Source: Pelobates cultripes (taxonomy: Eukaryota > Chordata > Amphibia > Anura > Pelobatidae). From it: a stretch of 64,000 bases of DNA. The stretch's first letter is position 1. Each line of letters opens with the position of its first letter. This document shows, one piece after another, positions 1 through 12,068 of the stretch. The notes under the pieces were generated by a model, which was given only the letters and a program-made list of their open reading frames with translations, was not told the DNA's origin and searched no databases. The stretch covers positions 110,840,563-110,904,562 of the forward strand of contig OW240912.1 of assembly GCA_933207985.1 (NCBI GenBank), written 5' to 3'. A program made the translations under genes and the position numbers.

Positions 1-105
1 CTAAAACGTTGACACTGACACTTTGGATGTGATTGTCTGTTGCTGAAATAAAAGCACTTTGTTGAAACATATCGAGTCCTGTGAGTGCTCTCCATCAAGG
101 TACTA
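1..105. other. Unassigned flank of a Tc1 insertion
   Basis: No gene or element is recognised in these bases. They run into the TA target dinucleotide at 104-105 of the Tc1 element that follows. The stretch around 40-95 has the look of the end of an interspersed repeat, but no partner copy occurs in the window. Confidence 0.4.
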
Positions 106-657
106 CAGGTGATACTCCAAAAATTAGAATATCATGCAAAAGTTCATTTATTTCAGTGATGCAACGTAACCTAATATATGAGATAGACGCATTAGATGCA
201 AAGCAAGATATTTCAAGCTGTGCTTTGTCATAAGTGCGATGAGACCGAACAATGGAGAAGGGCTGAAGGCCGCTATTGAAGCATCCTGGTCTTCCATAAC
301 ACCTCTGCAGTGCCACAGGCTGATAGCTTCCATGCCACGCCGCATTGAGGCAATAATTGCTGCAAAAGAGGCCCCAACCAAGTACTGAGTCCATATGCAT
401 GCTTATACTTTTCAGAGATCCAATATTGTTCTATGTACACTTCTTGTTTTATTGATTGCATGTAATATTCTAATTTACTGAGATTGTTGGTTTGGGGTTT
501 TCATGAGAAAATATAATCATTGCACTTATGACAAATCACGGCTTGAACTATCTTGCTTTGCATGTAATGTGTCTATCTCATATGTTAGTTTCCCCTTTTA
601 CGATGCATTACTTAAATGAACTTTTGGACGATATTCTAATTTTTCGAGTATCACCTG
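106..657 (+). mobile_element. Internally deleted Tc1 element (same family as 59985-61581)
   Basis: The ends are inverted repeats beginning CAGGTGATACTC and ending GAGTATCACCTG, each flanked by TA (104-105 and 658-659). The subterminal sequence matches both ends of the full-length minus-strand Tc1 at 59985-61581, but this copy is only 552 bp. About 240-390 still encodes, on the plus strand, the last ~45 residues of a Tc1 transposase (a stretch like LKAAIEASWSSITPLQCHRL, ending in PTKY and a stop). The rest of the gene is missing, so this is a non-autonomous deletion derivative. It could only move with transposase supplied elsewhere. Confidence 0.85.
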
Positions 658-724
658 TATATACGAAGGCCGGAGATTGCACCGAGGCGCTAACGAGATC
701 GGGAGCTGCGAGTGCGGGACAAAT

Positions 725-837
725 GGTATTGTGTGTGTGTGTGTGTATATATATGTATATAGTATATACAATTGTGACCACAAATTGTGATTTATATATA
801 TATATATATTGGTCACTATTGTATATGTAATTGTATA
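725..837. repeat. GT/AT microsatellite
   Basis: A short (GT)n run at about 728-747 passes into alternating TA tracts to about 837. The left breakpoint of the 10-kb tandem duplication lies at the right edge of this tract. Confidence 0.8.
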
Positions 838-840
838 TAT

Positions 841-2095
841 AAATCACTCAAAATGTGAGCAAAAACAATAAAAAAATAAAAAGTGCCATTAAAGTGACAG
901 TGTTTTAGTTATGGTGCTTTCACTTGTATGGGCCAGCTTCAGCACTGGTATTATTCAACTTTTAAAATCTATTGAATATTCTGAAGATCATTGTCAGACC
1001 CCTGTGTATTCCATCTGGTCAAATACTTTGCAAATAAATAAAAATCATTCTCAAGCATGTCACCCTCATTAAAATGCAATGGAAAAAAGATAGGGTCGCA
1101 CTCAGCCACAATATTACAATCCAGGGTGCTACTGAGCATGGGTCAGCAAAAAAACACACGGAATATGCATAAGAATAAAAAATAAACCTGCCTGGACACA
1201 ATCACAGTGAGTGCCTGAGATTTTTTTTTTTTTTTTTACCCTCATTAATATGAACACAAAGATAAAGCACTGCGCTTACAGCAGCAGTAGCTTAGTATCC
1301 AACAGCTCAAAATACATAGTAAAAACAAAGAGAACGTTACCTGCGATCCAGCCTAAATCCCTATGTACATTTAAACAAAATGGAGGCTCTTTAGTTTTAT
1401 TCCAATGGCCATTTGAATATAAGCTCACCTGCCCCGTCAAGGCAAGCCCCAAAAGGTGAGTCCTACTCCAGCCATTAGATTTGCTGATATCAGCCAAGAA
1501 TCTCCAATGAGACAGGACAGGGTATTTTATAAACCCTTTCACATTTAACCGTTTATAGGGCTTCTACAGATACAATAAACTTTACTGGTATCAGACTAAG
1601 TGTAAACATCTCTAATGGGGGTGTTTTATAAACCCATACTTATTAACCCTAAAAAGGGCTATAAAACATACAAAACACATTGCCGGTATCAGCTAAAAGG
1701 CAAATTTCCCTGTTGAGACAGGAAGGGGTGCTGCCCCTACATACTTATAAACTCTTCATAAGACAAACATGGGGTGGCTGGCAGCAATGTAACATAGCTG
1801 TGTGATACAAACATCATATAAAAACACAAAGATAAAGCACCGTGCTTACAGCAGCAGTAGCTTAGTATCCAACAGCTCAAAATACATAGTAAAAACAAAG
1901 AGAACGTTACCTCTTTAATATGATCACCAATTGCTTCCAAAATAGAACACCACACTGAAGAATTCTAGTAAATTTAGTTACAATTCTTTTTTTATCATTA
2001 TATAACAAATATCTTTTATATATTCAAATCTCCTCTGTATATTCAGTAAGGAACATTAGCCTTTAGCACACACATACTGCATATTTTATATATAT
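841..2095. repeat. Unclassified interspersed repeat block, copy A (copy B at 10809-12064)
   Basis: AT-rich sequence without a convincing gene. It contains a 90-bp direct repeat (1253-1342 and 1823-1912; in copy B 11222-11311 and 11792-11881) differing at about two positions and spaced 570 bp apart. The segment 1910-2075 has an inverted relative at 30855-31035, and 1016-1060 has a direct relative at 31406-31460, so this is an interspersed family. A poly-T run lies at about 1221-1237 and a TA microsatellite at about 2089-2104. Confidence 0.6.
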
Positions 2096-2099
2096 ATAT

Positions 2100-4523
2100 A
2101 TATACAATTTGTACAAACACCACCTAAGAAGGACGCTTGTCTTGATCTGGTTATAATAAACAATGTTGAACTTTTGACCAACATTCAAGTAGGGGAGCAC
2201 TTAGGAAATGGTGATCCCAATATAGGGTCTTTTGAAATAAATTAAAAATAAAACAAATGCACATGGGGTAAACCAAAACATATCATTTCAAAAAGGCCAA
2301 TTTCAATACGATAAGGGCAGCATTACAATATATTGACTAACATTTAGTAAAAAAAAAAAGGGAGGACAAATGGAAAATCTTCAAACAGATATTAGAAAGG
2401 TATATACCATTGGGTAATAAATATAAATGAAACAAATTGAAACCTATGTGGCTTAGTGGGAAAGTAAATCAAGATTTTCAAAATAAGAAAAGGGCATTTA
2501 AAGCATTTAAATCTGACAAATCAGAGGCATCCTATAAAAGATATAAGGAAGCCAATAATGCATGCAAAAAGGTGAATAGACTACAAAATGAGGAAGTGAT
2601 AGAAAAAGAAAGAGAGCAAAACCAACCTCAAAACATTTTTAAGTACATACATTCTAAAAAAAAATAAAAAAAATAAAAGTGTAGGTACACTGAAAACTTT
2701 GATGCAGTTGTTAGTTAATGAAGACTAGAAAAAGGCAGAAATTTTAAATAACTTTTTATTCTCAGTATATATTGAGGAAGAACCTATGACTAGAGATATG
2801 CAAATCATTGCTGCAAAAAGCTTGCAAAAAAAATGTGATTGGGTGACTCAAGACAAGGCTCTGCAGCAACTAAAGAAAGTTAATATAAAGAAAGCTCTGA
2901 TGGTATTCACCCATGAGTACTTAAGTAACTAGGTGTGGAAATAAGTGAGCCTCTGTTTTTAATTTTTCAAGATACTATTCATTCAGGAATTGTACCGGAG
3001 GATTGGAAAAATCCAAATGTGATTCCTATATTCAAAACGGGTTCAAAATCCTAGATATTATAGACTTGTGAGTTTAACTTCTGTGGCTAGGAACGTACTT
3101 GAATGGTTATTAAGAGATATTCCGGAATTCATTGAGAAGAACATTGTTCTTAGCAAAAATATGCATGGTTTTATGAAACATAGGTCATGTCAAACTAACA
3201 TAATTGCATTCTATGAAGTAAGTAAGTAGAGGTATAGATCAGGGTGTTGCAGTGGATATGATTTACTTAGATTGGTGTTCCACACAATAGGTTAGTGTTC
3301 AAACTAAAAGAAATTGGTCTACATGAAAATTATTGATCTTGGGTAGAGCATTGGTTTAAAATAGAGTACAGAGAGTTGTCATTTATGGTAAATGTTCAAG
3401 CTGGACAAAAGGGGTAATTTGTGTCCCTCAGGTTTCTATTTGGGGACCACTTCTATGTAACATATTTATAAATGATATTGAAATAAGCATTGACAGTCAT
3501 GTTTCAGTGTTTGCAGATGACACAAAACTCTGTAAAGTAATACAACGTGAGCAAGATATTAGTATAATACAGAGGGATTTAGATAGACTGGGGCACTGGG
3601 CACTTAAACAGCTGATCAAATTTAATGTAGAAAAATGCAAAGTTATGCAATTTGGGGTAAGTAATACACAAAAAACTTACACCCTAAATGGTAGTGAATT
3701 AGGGATAACAACACACGAGAAGGATTTGGAAATTATTATAGATAACAAGCTAGGAAACAATGTGTAATGTCAATTAGCAGTGGCCAAGTCCAGTAAGGTA
3801 TTGTCATGTATAAATAGGGGCATTATTTCTTGGGATGAGAATTTAAGTTTGCCTCTTTATAAATCACTGATAAGACTACATCTTGAATATGCTGTGCATT
3901 TTTGACCACCTGCTCTAAAGAAGGATAATATGGCACTAAAAAAGTGCAGATGTGGGCTACAAAATCGATAAAAGGAATGGAACGTTTTAGCTTTAAAAAA
4001 AGGTTAACAAAATATAAACCTTTTTAGTTTAGAAAAACAGCACCTCAGAGAGGATATGATAGCATTATACAAATATATTCGGGGCCAATAAAAACTATTG
4101 TCTGGAAATCTATTCATAAGCAGATACTATAACTCTATTCATAAGCAGACTATACATAGGACACAAAGTCACATGTTTAGTTTGGAAGAAAAGAGATTTA
4201 GTCTAAGGCAAAGGAAAGTTTTACAGTAAGAACAATAAGGATGTGGAATTCTCTGCCTGAAGATGTAGTTTTATCAGAGTCTGTACAGATGTTTAAACAG
4301 CAACTGCATACTTGCAAAAACATAACATTCAGGGATATAATTTTTAATTTGTGGGGTAATGGCTTCTTGATCCAAGGATAAATCTGACTCCCACTCTGGG
4401 GTCAAGAGGAATTTTGTCATAGTTTGTAGCAAAATTGGAAGTGCTTCAAACTTGTGTTTTGCCTTCTTTTGGATCAACAGCAAAAGCAGGTTTGAGAAAG
4501 ACTGAACTTGATGGATGCATGTA
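2100..4523 (+). pseudogene. Decayed CR1-like LINE, endonuclease end to RT and 3' tail (copy A)
   Basis: Plus-strand fragments of a CR1-clade non-LTR element. Around 2190-2330 are traces of the endonuclease end. 2437-2667 encodes a lysine-rich linker. 2990-3480 carries RT pieces interrupted by stops. 3507-3767 holds the RT active-site region (FADDTKL, then DLDRLGHWALK and EKCKVM), typical of CR1/L2 elements. Around 3835-3900 is a broken SLPLYKSLIR..LEYA-like stretch, and 4238-4262 reads WNSLPEDV. The tail at about 4440-4515 resembles a CR1/L2 3' end. Frameshifts and stops are numerous, so the element cannot make protein. The 5' portion is missing. Confidence 0.85.
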
Positions 4524-5880
4524 GCGGTTGGCTTAACATAATATTGCCATATAAGGTGGAACTGAATTTTCATACATATGTTTGTTGAGATTTTGTGAAT
4601 TTAATTAGCCTTCTAAAATGTAAAACTGTATTTTTGTGTGTGCTGTTCCTTAATTTGTATTTCGTAAATTGCAAACTAAAGTCTTCACATTACTTTTGCT
4701 TGTACTGGATCGGTAATTGAGATCTATAATCTCCTTCTCAGCTCATGAAAGCACAAAGTTGTGACACTGGCTGTCCTTGTGTATGTGACCTTTTGCACCA
4801 GAGTTGGAGATGGTGGTTCAGCTTTAAAATGTTTGAGGAGATTGAAGGAACATTATAGGCACCCAGACCACTTCATCTCATGGAAGTGGTCTGGTGCAGT
4901 GTCCTTGTTCCCCTAACTCTGCAATGTAAAATATTGCAGTTTCTGAGAAGTATTTTCCTATGATATTTTATCTGTGCACAGGTCCTCTGTGACGTCGCTA
5001 GAGGAGCAGACAGAGACATCGCCGAGGGACCTCGGTACTGGAATTAAGGTAAGTGTTAAACCCTTTCAACACCAGGGGTGCATTGGGCCACAGAGGCAGA
5101 GGGACATTATAGCATTAGTAATACAGTTTTGTGTTTATTAATGCTATACTGTTCTTTAATATTTATTCCTACTATTACTACAAGTGTAGGAAGGCATTAC
5201 GCAGAGTTTTTGCTCAGTTTGGAAATTTAAACCAGCAGTCTGATCTTTATGAAATGAAATTGAAAATTGAAATTGAACATAACATTTGTCTACTCATACA
5301 TTTTCTCCATAAACCCACATGGCTGCTCTCTTCTGTAACCAGGAAATGAAGGAGTCAAAACATATTTGACTAATAAACATTAAGTGTAATTCTTAATGCA
5401 GTTCTAATTACATATATATGTGAAACCAATTATCTCTTCAGTTTCATTATTTCTTTATCTCTTCTTCACTCTTTGAATCATTTCCACCATAATCCCAACA
5501 CAGCTGCATCCATTGCAGTTCCTGTATAGAGAGAAAGATCAAAACATATTCTGCTGTAAACCCAACTGCCGTAAACATGAAAAACCCACCTGAGCAGAAA
5601 TCTAATCCCTGGCTTACTTTTTAAAGTATATTTATGGATGACTAAATCTCTTAGGACTCAATTGGTTTTATTCACAAACTGGTGATTGTGATGAATTGTA
5701 GAGTGAATTGCAAAATATGCAGGTTTATTGACTTAAATGTGAATTGTCAGGTAAATTGTCAAAGGGAATCTCACATTCACAATAGGCAAATTGGAAAAAT
5801 GAGTCGGTAGTTGTCAGTCTGACTATTTCACTTTGAATTCCTAACAGTTGAACTTTTAGTGAATAAACCTGACCGTGTCA
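4523..5880. repeat. Unclassified repeat family R, copy A
   Basis: Non-coding repeat related to 36290-38347, 47505-49082, the fragment 32665-33000 and, inverted, 53855-53940. It starts with a segment like GGCTTAACA..GCCATATA, contains a TTAA-type element at about 4849-5160 (ends like GGAACATTATAGGCACCCAG), and runs to about 5880 where the minisatellite begins. The shared right half includes a conserved stretch at about 5310-5450. No open frame is shared between copies and the class is unknown. Confidence 0.7.
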
Positions 5881-5882
5881 TG

Positions 5883-7062
5883 GTCTCTGAGGACAGGTGT
5901 CAATCCATATCTGCCAAGTGACCCTATGTAGGAGGACAGTCTCTATTCTGCTCTGTCAGTGTGTATCAGGGATCCTTAGGACAGGTGTCAATACATATCT
6001 GCCAAGTGACCCTATGTAGGGGGAACAGTCTCTATTCTGCTCTGTGTCAGTCTGTATCATGGTCTCTGAGGACAGGTGTCAATCCATATCTGCCAAGTGA
6101 CCCTATGTAGTAGGAACAGTCTCTATTCTGCTCTGTGTCAGTGTGTATCAGGGTCTCTGAGGATAGGTGTCAATCCATATCTGCCAAGTGACCCTATGTA
6201 GGAGAGCAGTCTCTATTCTGCTCTGTGTCAGTGTGTATCATGGTCTCTGAGGACAGGTGTCAATCCATATCTGCCAAGTGACCCTATGTAGGAGAACCGT
6301 CTCTATTCTGCTCTGTGTCAGTGTGTATCATGGTCTCTGATGACAGGTGTCAATCCATACCTGCCAAGTGACCTATGTAGGGGGAACAGTCCCTATTCTG
6401 TTCTGTGTCAGTGTGTATCAGGGATCCTGAGGACAGGTGTCAATCCATATCTGCCAAGTGACCATATGTAGGGGGAACAGTCTCTATTCTGCTCTGTGTC
6501 AGTGTGTATCATGGTCTCTGAGGACAGGTGTCAATCCATATCTGCCAAGTGACCCTATGTAGGGGGAACAGTCTCTATTCTACTCTGTGTCAGTGTGTAT
6601 CATGGTCTCTGAGGACAGGTGTCAATCCATATCTGCCAAGTGACCCTATGTAGTGGGAACAGTCTCTATTCTGCTCTGTGTCAGTGTGTATCATGGTCTC
6701 TGAGGACAGGTGTCAATCCATATCTGCCAAGTGACCCTATGTGGGAGGAACAGTCTCTATTCTGCTCTGTGTCAGTGTGTATCAGGGGCTCTGAGGACAG
6801 GTGTCAATCCATATCTGCCAAGTGAACCTATGTAGGGGGAACAGTCTCTATTGTTCTCTGTGTCAGTGTGTATCAGGGGCTCTGAGGACAGGTGTCAATC
6901 CATATCTGCCAAGTGACCCTATGTAGGGGGAACAGTCTCTATTTTGCTCTGTGTCAGTGTGTATCATGATCTCTGAGGACAGGTGTCAATCCATACCTGC
7001 CAAGTGACCCTATGTAGGGGGAACAGTCCCTATTCTGCTCTGTGTCAATATGTCATATGTCG
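5883..7062 (+). repeat. Minisatellite, 13 units of ~91 bp (copy A)
   Basis: Thirteen head-to-tail units, each containing GAGGACAGGTGTCAATCC or a close variant and a block like AGTCTCTATTCTGCTCTGTG. Units are about 89-92 bp and differ by single substitutions and 1-3 bp indels, mainly in the CTATGTAGG(R)GG segment and the TCATGGTC/TCAGGGGC segment. There are no unique spacers. A degenerate partial unit ends the array near 7062. Confidence 0.95.
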
Positions 7063-7214
7063 GGTATCAATCCATATCCATTGTGATTTAGGAATGTTAG
7101 GTGATTTCTGCCCTTTATGGATTAAGACCAGACTCTGCATCAACTGTGTAATTTTCCATGGGAGTTTTGAAACAACTTTTCCATCACTATTGTGGCCAGA
7201 AAGAGTACCTGTGT

Positions 7215-7330
7215 GTTTTAAAATTCGCCTGCACATTGAAGTCTATGGCGGTTCGCCCGGTTCGCCGGTTTTGAACATTTGCGGAAGTTCGCGTTCGCGA
7301 ACCGAATATTTTGTGTTTGCGACATCACTA
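7215..7330. mobile_element. hAT element end fragment (copy A; copy B at 17185-17300)
   Basis: The right end reads GCGACATCACTA and is preceded by GTTCGCGTTCGCGAACCG. This resembles the terminal repeat of the complete hAT element at 20838-21273 (TAGAGATGTCGCGAACC), with substitutions. No matching left terminus was found, so this is a truncated copy. Confidence 0.6.
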
Positions 7331-7394
7331 ATAGACAACAAGACTTTAGTGTCAAGATTTTGGATAGTTTTTATGTTTTATATAAAGAAAATAG

Positions 7395-10300
7395 ATTGAT
7401 TTATTTTTAATATATAATATTTTTTTATTTTCCAAAAGTAAAGACCCATCAGGACACAATAAATAATACAAAGTTTGATTTACAGTATTAACCCAGTGCT
7501 CCACTGGGCTGCACTCTTATCCAACAATTCGTCTTAAAGTGCCCCGTACACAAAGAAAGAGCGTAACCCTGTATACAAGACAAGTATACAGTGCCACACC
7601 TAATAAATATATCATATTATAAAAAAATAAATAAACAGACCAACATAAGTTATGTACGTCACAAACAAATACAAACAAATACAAGGCCGTATAGAATCCC
7701 TAAATCGAGGTTATTCATGTACAGAATATAAAAACCTATTCTTCCTATTCCTATCTTCAGGTTCCCTCTGAGAGAGAAACAGAGAGATAGAGAGAGCGAC
7801 CCAGGAGAGAGAGAGAGAGCGCCAGCAATCAGGCAGACCCCCCTGGGAACCAAAAAAATAAAAGAGAACTTAACTCAATATTCCCTAATACCAGGGAAAG
7901 CCATAGGCTTTTAGGCCCCATAGGGATTCTATCCGCTGTAACCAGGAGTTCCATTACATATATGTTTGTTTTGATTTACCGCTTTCCATTTTTAATCTGA
8001 ATTTAAGCTGTTCTTTCACTGTGAGCCATATTGGACTCTTTCCAGTTCCTTGCTATAGATATATTTTGCAGCTAACAGTAAATGTATTACAAGAGGGGTA
8101 TCAAAACCAAACAGCTGTTTTCCCTTTATTTGTAATAAAAAGATATCTGGAGAGAAACAACCAGCCTTATTTATCAGAATTAACAGCTCATTACTAATCA
8201 TGTTCCAAAAATTATAAATCGGTGGACAGTTCCACCACATATGTAAGTAATCCCAAATCCGGTCCCCACATTTCCAACAAGTGTGAATGCTGTCTGGAAA
8301 GATTTTAGACAATCTAGCTGGAACTAAATACCAGCAATTAGAGAGTTTATATTGACATTCCAACAGATTGAGACAATGGATATTCTTATAAGTTTTGTTC
8401 CAGGCCTTTCTCCATTCCATCCCATCCATTGTAATATTTAGATTTGAAACCCATTTCTCAAGAATAGGTTTAATAAGTGGTTCCGGGTCTCTAGAGTCCA
8501 ACTCCATACATCCAGCCACAGCCTCTTTAGAGATGTTCTTTCCATAATATGTCCCAAAACCTTCACCCTTTTTGAGTTCGGAACAAGATGTTTAATCAAA
8601 AACCCTTTGATTCTTAAATAATTTAAAACCTCGTTGTAGCCTAAGCTATATTCCATATTCAATGTATGGAAGTCTTTAATATTTCTATTACCCATCAGAT
8701 TTTCTATTGTGGAGATACCCTTCTCCTTCCATGTTTTTAGGACTATGTCCTCTATGTTGGCTTCAATAAAATTTAGGGAAAGACATGGGATCAACCTATT
8801 GTACATTTTTTTATTTTTCTGAAATTTTTTCCACTGTTTCAATATATCTTGCGAAATATTACTTTCCGTTTCCATATAGGGAAAACACCTCTGATATCTT
8901 CTAACTTGCCAAAATAGCAAACTAATATCTTTGTTATGCTTCAAAAATTGAGTCATAGAGTGTTCAATTTTATACCAAGCTTGCTGTTTAACTAGATTGT
9001 GTGATAAAAGCATGTGAAAAGCTAGAAGCTTGTTGATAATCTTTTAAGAGAGGTAATCCCAATCCTCCCATGTTAACTTTAAGTGCCAATCTTTTTTGGT
9101 TAATTTGTGATTGTTTGCCATACCATATAAACGTATTGATAAGAGTCTGTGCAATCTGTAGCCCACTGTCTGGACATGCTAAAGGAACCATACGGAACAG
9201 ATAGATACAATTAGGAAAGATATAAGATTTTGTATTTTGTACTGTATTTATCCTCCCCCACCAAGATATCTCTAGGTTTCTCCATTTCCTTAACTTTCTT
9301 CCCATTTTTTTAACTAATGATAAAAAAATTAAGTTCCATTATTTTTAAGTGGTCTTCTGCTATTTCGATACCCAGACATTTAAATGATTTAGAAATAACA
9401 AACCCAAAGTCCTTTTTTAGCCCCTCCACCGACTGCTGAGTTAAATGTAATGGCACCGCTGCCGTTTATAACCTGAGATTTCTGAAAATTCCTTCATAAG
9501 AGGCATAAGTTGTCTCAAATAGTTACCTGGGTCACTAAGAGTAAGGACTACATCATCTGCATACATTGTTAGCTTAAGGCTATCCCCCAAAATATGCAGG
9601 CCTTTAATTTGTTCAGTTGCTCTTATCGCTATTGCAAGTGGTTCTATAGCGATAAGGTATAATAGGGAGATAACGGGCAGCCCTGTCGAGTGCCATTTTT
9701 TTAGTTGGAACCACTCCGATGAAAACCCGCCTCCTACCACCTTAGCCATGGGGAAAGAATATAAAGCCATAATAGAATGTCTAATATCCCCGGTAAGGCC
9801 AAATGAAACTAATGCAGCATCACCTGACTCTGTCAAAAGCCTTTTTAGCATCCAATGACAGAGCCAGGAGAGACACACCTTCTCTAGAAACCCAGTCCGC
9901 AATATCGATCATTCTCCTAATATGATCCCCATGTATTATTAAAGGAATTATATTATTCAATCTTGAAGCTATAATGTAGAATATAATTTTATATCAGTGT
10001 TCAAAAGAGAGATAGGTCTATAGTTGGCAATTATTCCAGGGTTTTTATTATTTTTAGGAATTGGTACAATATAGGCTTTTAGAAGTTTTTGGGGAATATT
10101 ACCTGTCTCCTTAAAATAATTAAACATACTAGTAAGGTTTCCACTCATAACTTTATAAAAATGATTACTAAAGCCATCTGGGCTGGGGGACTTAACGGTT
10201 TTAAGTTTTCCGAGTGCTACAAGCACCTCGTCTAGTGTGAAAGGTTTGTTCAACTGATTTAAATGATCCTGAGGCACCTTAAGGATCTGGTATTTATTAA

Positions 10301-10808
10301 AAAATTCAAAAATATTTATCGGTGTATGTCTATCTGGCAGATTACACAGGTTAGAATAGAATTCTTGAAATGCCTGTCCTATTTTAGGAGAGACAAGAAT
10401 AGTGTTGTTGCCCTGTATGATTTTAGAAACTGTCTTTCTCACTTTTTCATTTTTTAGTCTGCTAGTTAGTAGCTTATCCACCTTATTTCCCTTATAGTAC
10501 CACGTACTCCTCAGTTTTTCCAGAGAGAAATGCATCTTTTGGATCAAAACATTATTAATTTCGTCAATAGAGGGGTTAATTTTATTTATTTTCTCCAGTT
10601 TGTCCAATTCTACAAATAATTCTGCAAGATTCCTAAAGTTATAAATTTTTTCTTGATGGCCTATTTTAATTAGATGACCTCTTATAGTACATTTATAGGC
10701 ACACCAAATCGTATCTATGGGAATTTCATCACTTACGTTTTCTCTAAAAAAAATGCTCTGTTAATTCTTTTATTAAGGCTAAATTTTGTTCCTTATATAA
10801 AAGCCTAT
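7395..10808 (-). mobile_element. L1 LINE, 3' part (copy A), truncated at the duplication junction
   Basis: Minus-strand L1. The A-rich 3' end lies near 7395-7435 and a 3' UTR of about 600 bp spans 7400-8015, including an AG-rich tract at about 7765-7820. The C-terminal and RT parts of ORF2 run from 8016 to 10808, where the duplication junction cuts the element in the linker between endonuclease and RT. The matching 5' half exists only next to copy B. Confidence 0.85.
8016..10808 (-). pseudogene. L1 ORF2 fragment: RT and C-terminal zinc region (copy A)
   Basis: Reading the minus strand downward, 10607-9969 encodes the linker and first RT blocks, ending in NYRPISLLNT. After a frame break, 9902-9441 carries the palm with the YADD active-site motif (in LTMYADDVVLTL). 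9305-8988 and 9013-8438 encode the thumb and connection region. 8519-8016 ends with a cysteine-rich segment CWKCG...MWWNC typical of the L1 ORF2 C terminus. At least three frame breaks separate these blocks, so no functional protein is possible. The endonuclease domain is absent in this copy. Confidence 0.85.
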
Positions 10809-12068
10809 AAATCACTCAAAATGTGAGCAAAAACAATAAAAAAATAAAAAGTGCCATTAAAGTGACAGTGTTTTAGTTATGGTGCTTTCACTTGTATGGG
10901 CCAGCTTCAGCACTGGTATTATTCAACTTTTAAAATCTATTGAATATTCTGAAGATCATTGTCAGACCCCTGTGTATTCCATCTGGTCAAATACTTTGCA
11001 AATAAATAAAAATCATTCTCAAGCATGTCACCCTCATTAAAATGCAATGGAAAAAAGATAGGGTCGCACTCAGCCACAATATTACAATCCAGGGTGCTAC
11101 TGAGCATGGGTCAGCAAAAAAACACACGGAATATGCATAAGAATAAAAAATAAACCTGCCTGGACACAATCACAGTGAGTGCCTGAGATTTTTTTTTTTT
11201 TTTTTTACCCTCATTAATATGAACACAAAGATAAAGCACTGCGCTTACAGCAGCAGTAGCTTAGTATCCAACAGCTCAAAATACATAGTAAAAACAAAGA
11301 GAACGTTACCTGCGATCCAGCCTAAATCCCTATGTACATTTAAACAAAATGGAGGCTCTTTAGTTTTATTCCAATGGCCATTTGAATATAAGCTCACCTG
11401 CCCCGTCAAGGCAAGCCCCAAAAGGTGAGTCCTACTCCAGCCATTAGATTTGCTGATATCAGCCAAGAATCTCCAATGAGACAGGACAGGGTATTTTATA
11501 AACCCTTTCACATTTAACCGTTTATAGGGCTTCTACAGATACAATAAACTTTACTGGTATCAGACTAAGTGTAAACATCTCTAATGGGGGTGTTTTATAA
11601 ACCCATACTTATTAACCCTAAAAAGGGCTATAAAACATACAAAACACATTGCCGGTATCAGCTAAAAGGCAAATTTCCCTGTTGAGACAGGAAGGGGTGC
11701 TGCCCCTACATACTTATAAACTCTTCATAAGACAAACATGGGGTGGCTGGCAGCAATGTAACATAGCTGTGTGATACAAACATCATATAAAAACACAAAG
11801 ATAAAGCACCGTGCTTACAGCAGCAGTAGCTTAGTATCCAACAGCTCAAAATACATAGTAAAAACAAAGAGAACGTTACCTCTTTAATATGATCACCAAT
11901 TGCTTCCAAAATAGAACACCACACTGAAGAATTCTAGTAAATTTAGTTACAATTCTTTTTTTATCATTATATAACAAATATCTTTTATATATTCAAATCT
12001 CCTCTGTATATTCAGTAAGGAACATTAGCCTTTAGCACACACATACTGCATATTTTATATATATATAT

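Larger units (their letters stand above)
838..10808. repeat. Tandem segmental duplication, copy A (~9.97 kb)
   Basis: The sequence from 841 reappears at 10809 and stays aligned, at an offset of 9968-9971, to 10808/20778. Outside the minisatellite only scattered substitutions and small indels are visible. The junction at 10808/10809 joins the middle of an L1 ORF2 to the start of the unit. The bases TAT are shared by both breakpoints, so microhomology is at most about 3 bp. A real recent tandem duplication and a false duplication in the assembly are both possible. Confidence 0.95.

Noticed and set aside
4523..5880. Family R as a Helitron
   Set aside because: No 5' TC and 3' CTRR with a preceding hairpin could be identified at its boundaries.
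5883..7062. Regular repeats resembling a CRISPR array
   Set aside because: Units are contiguous ~91-bp repeats without unique spacers, in a vertebrate context: a minisatellite.
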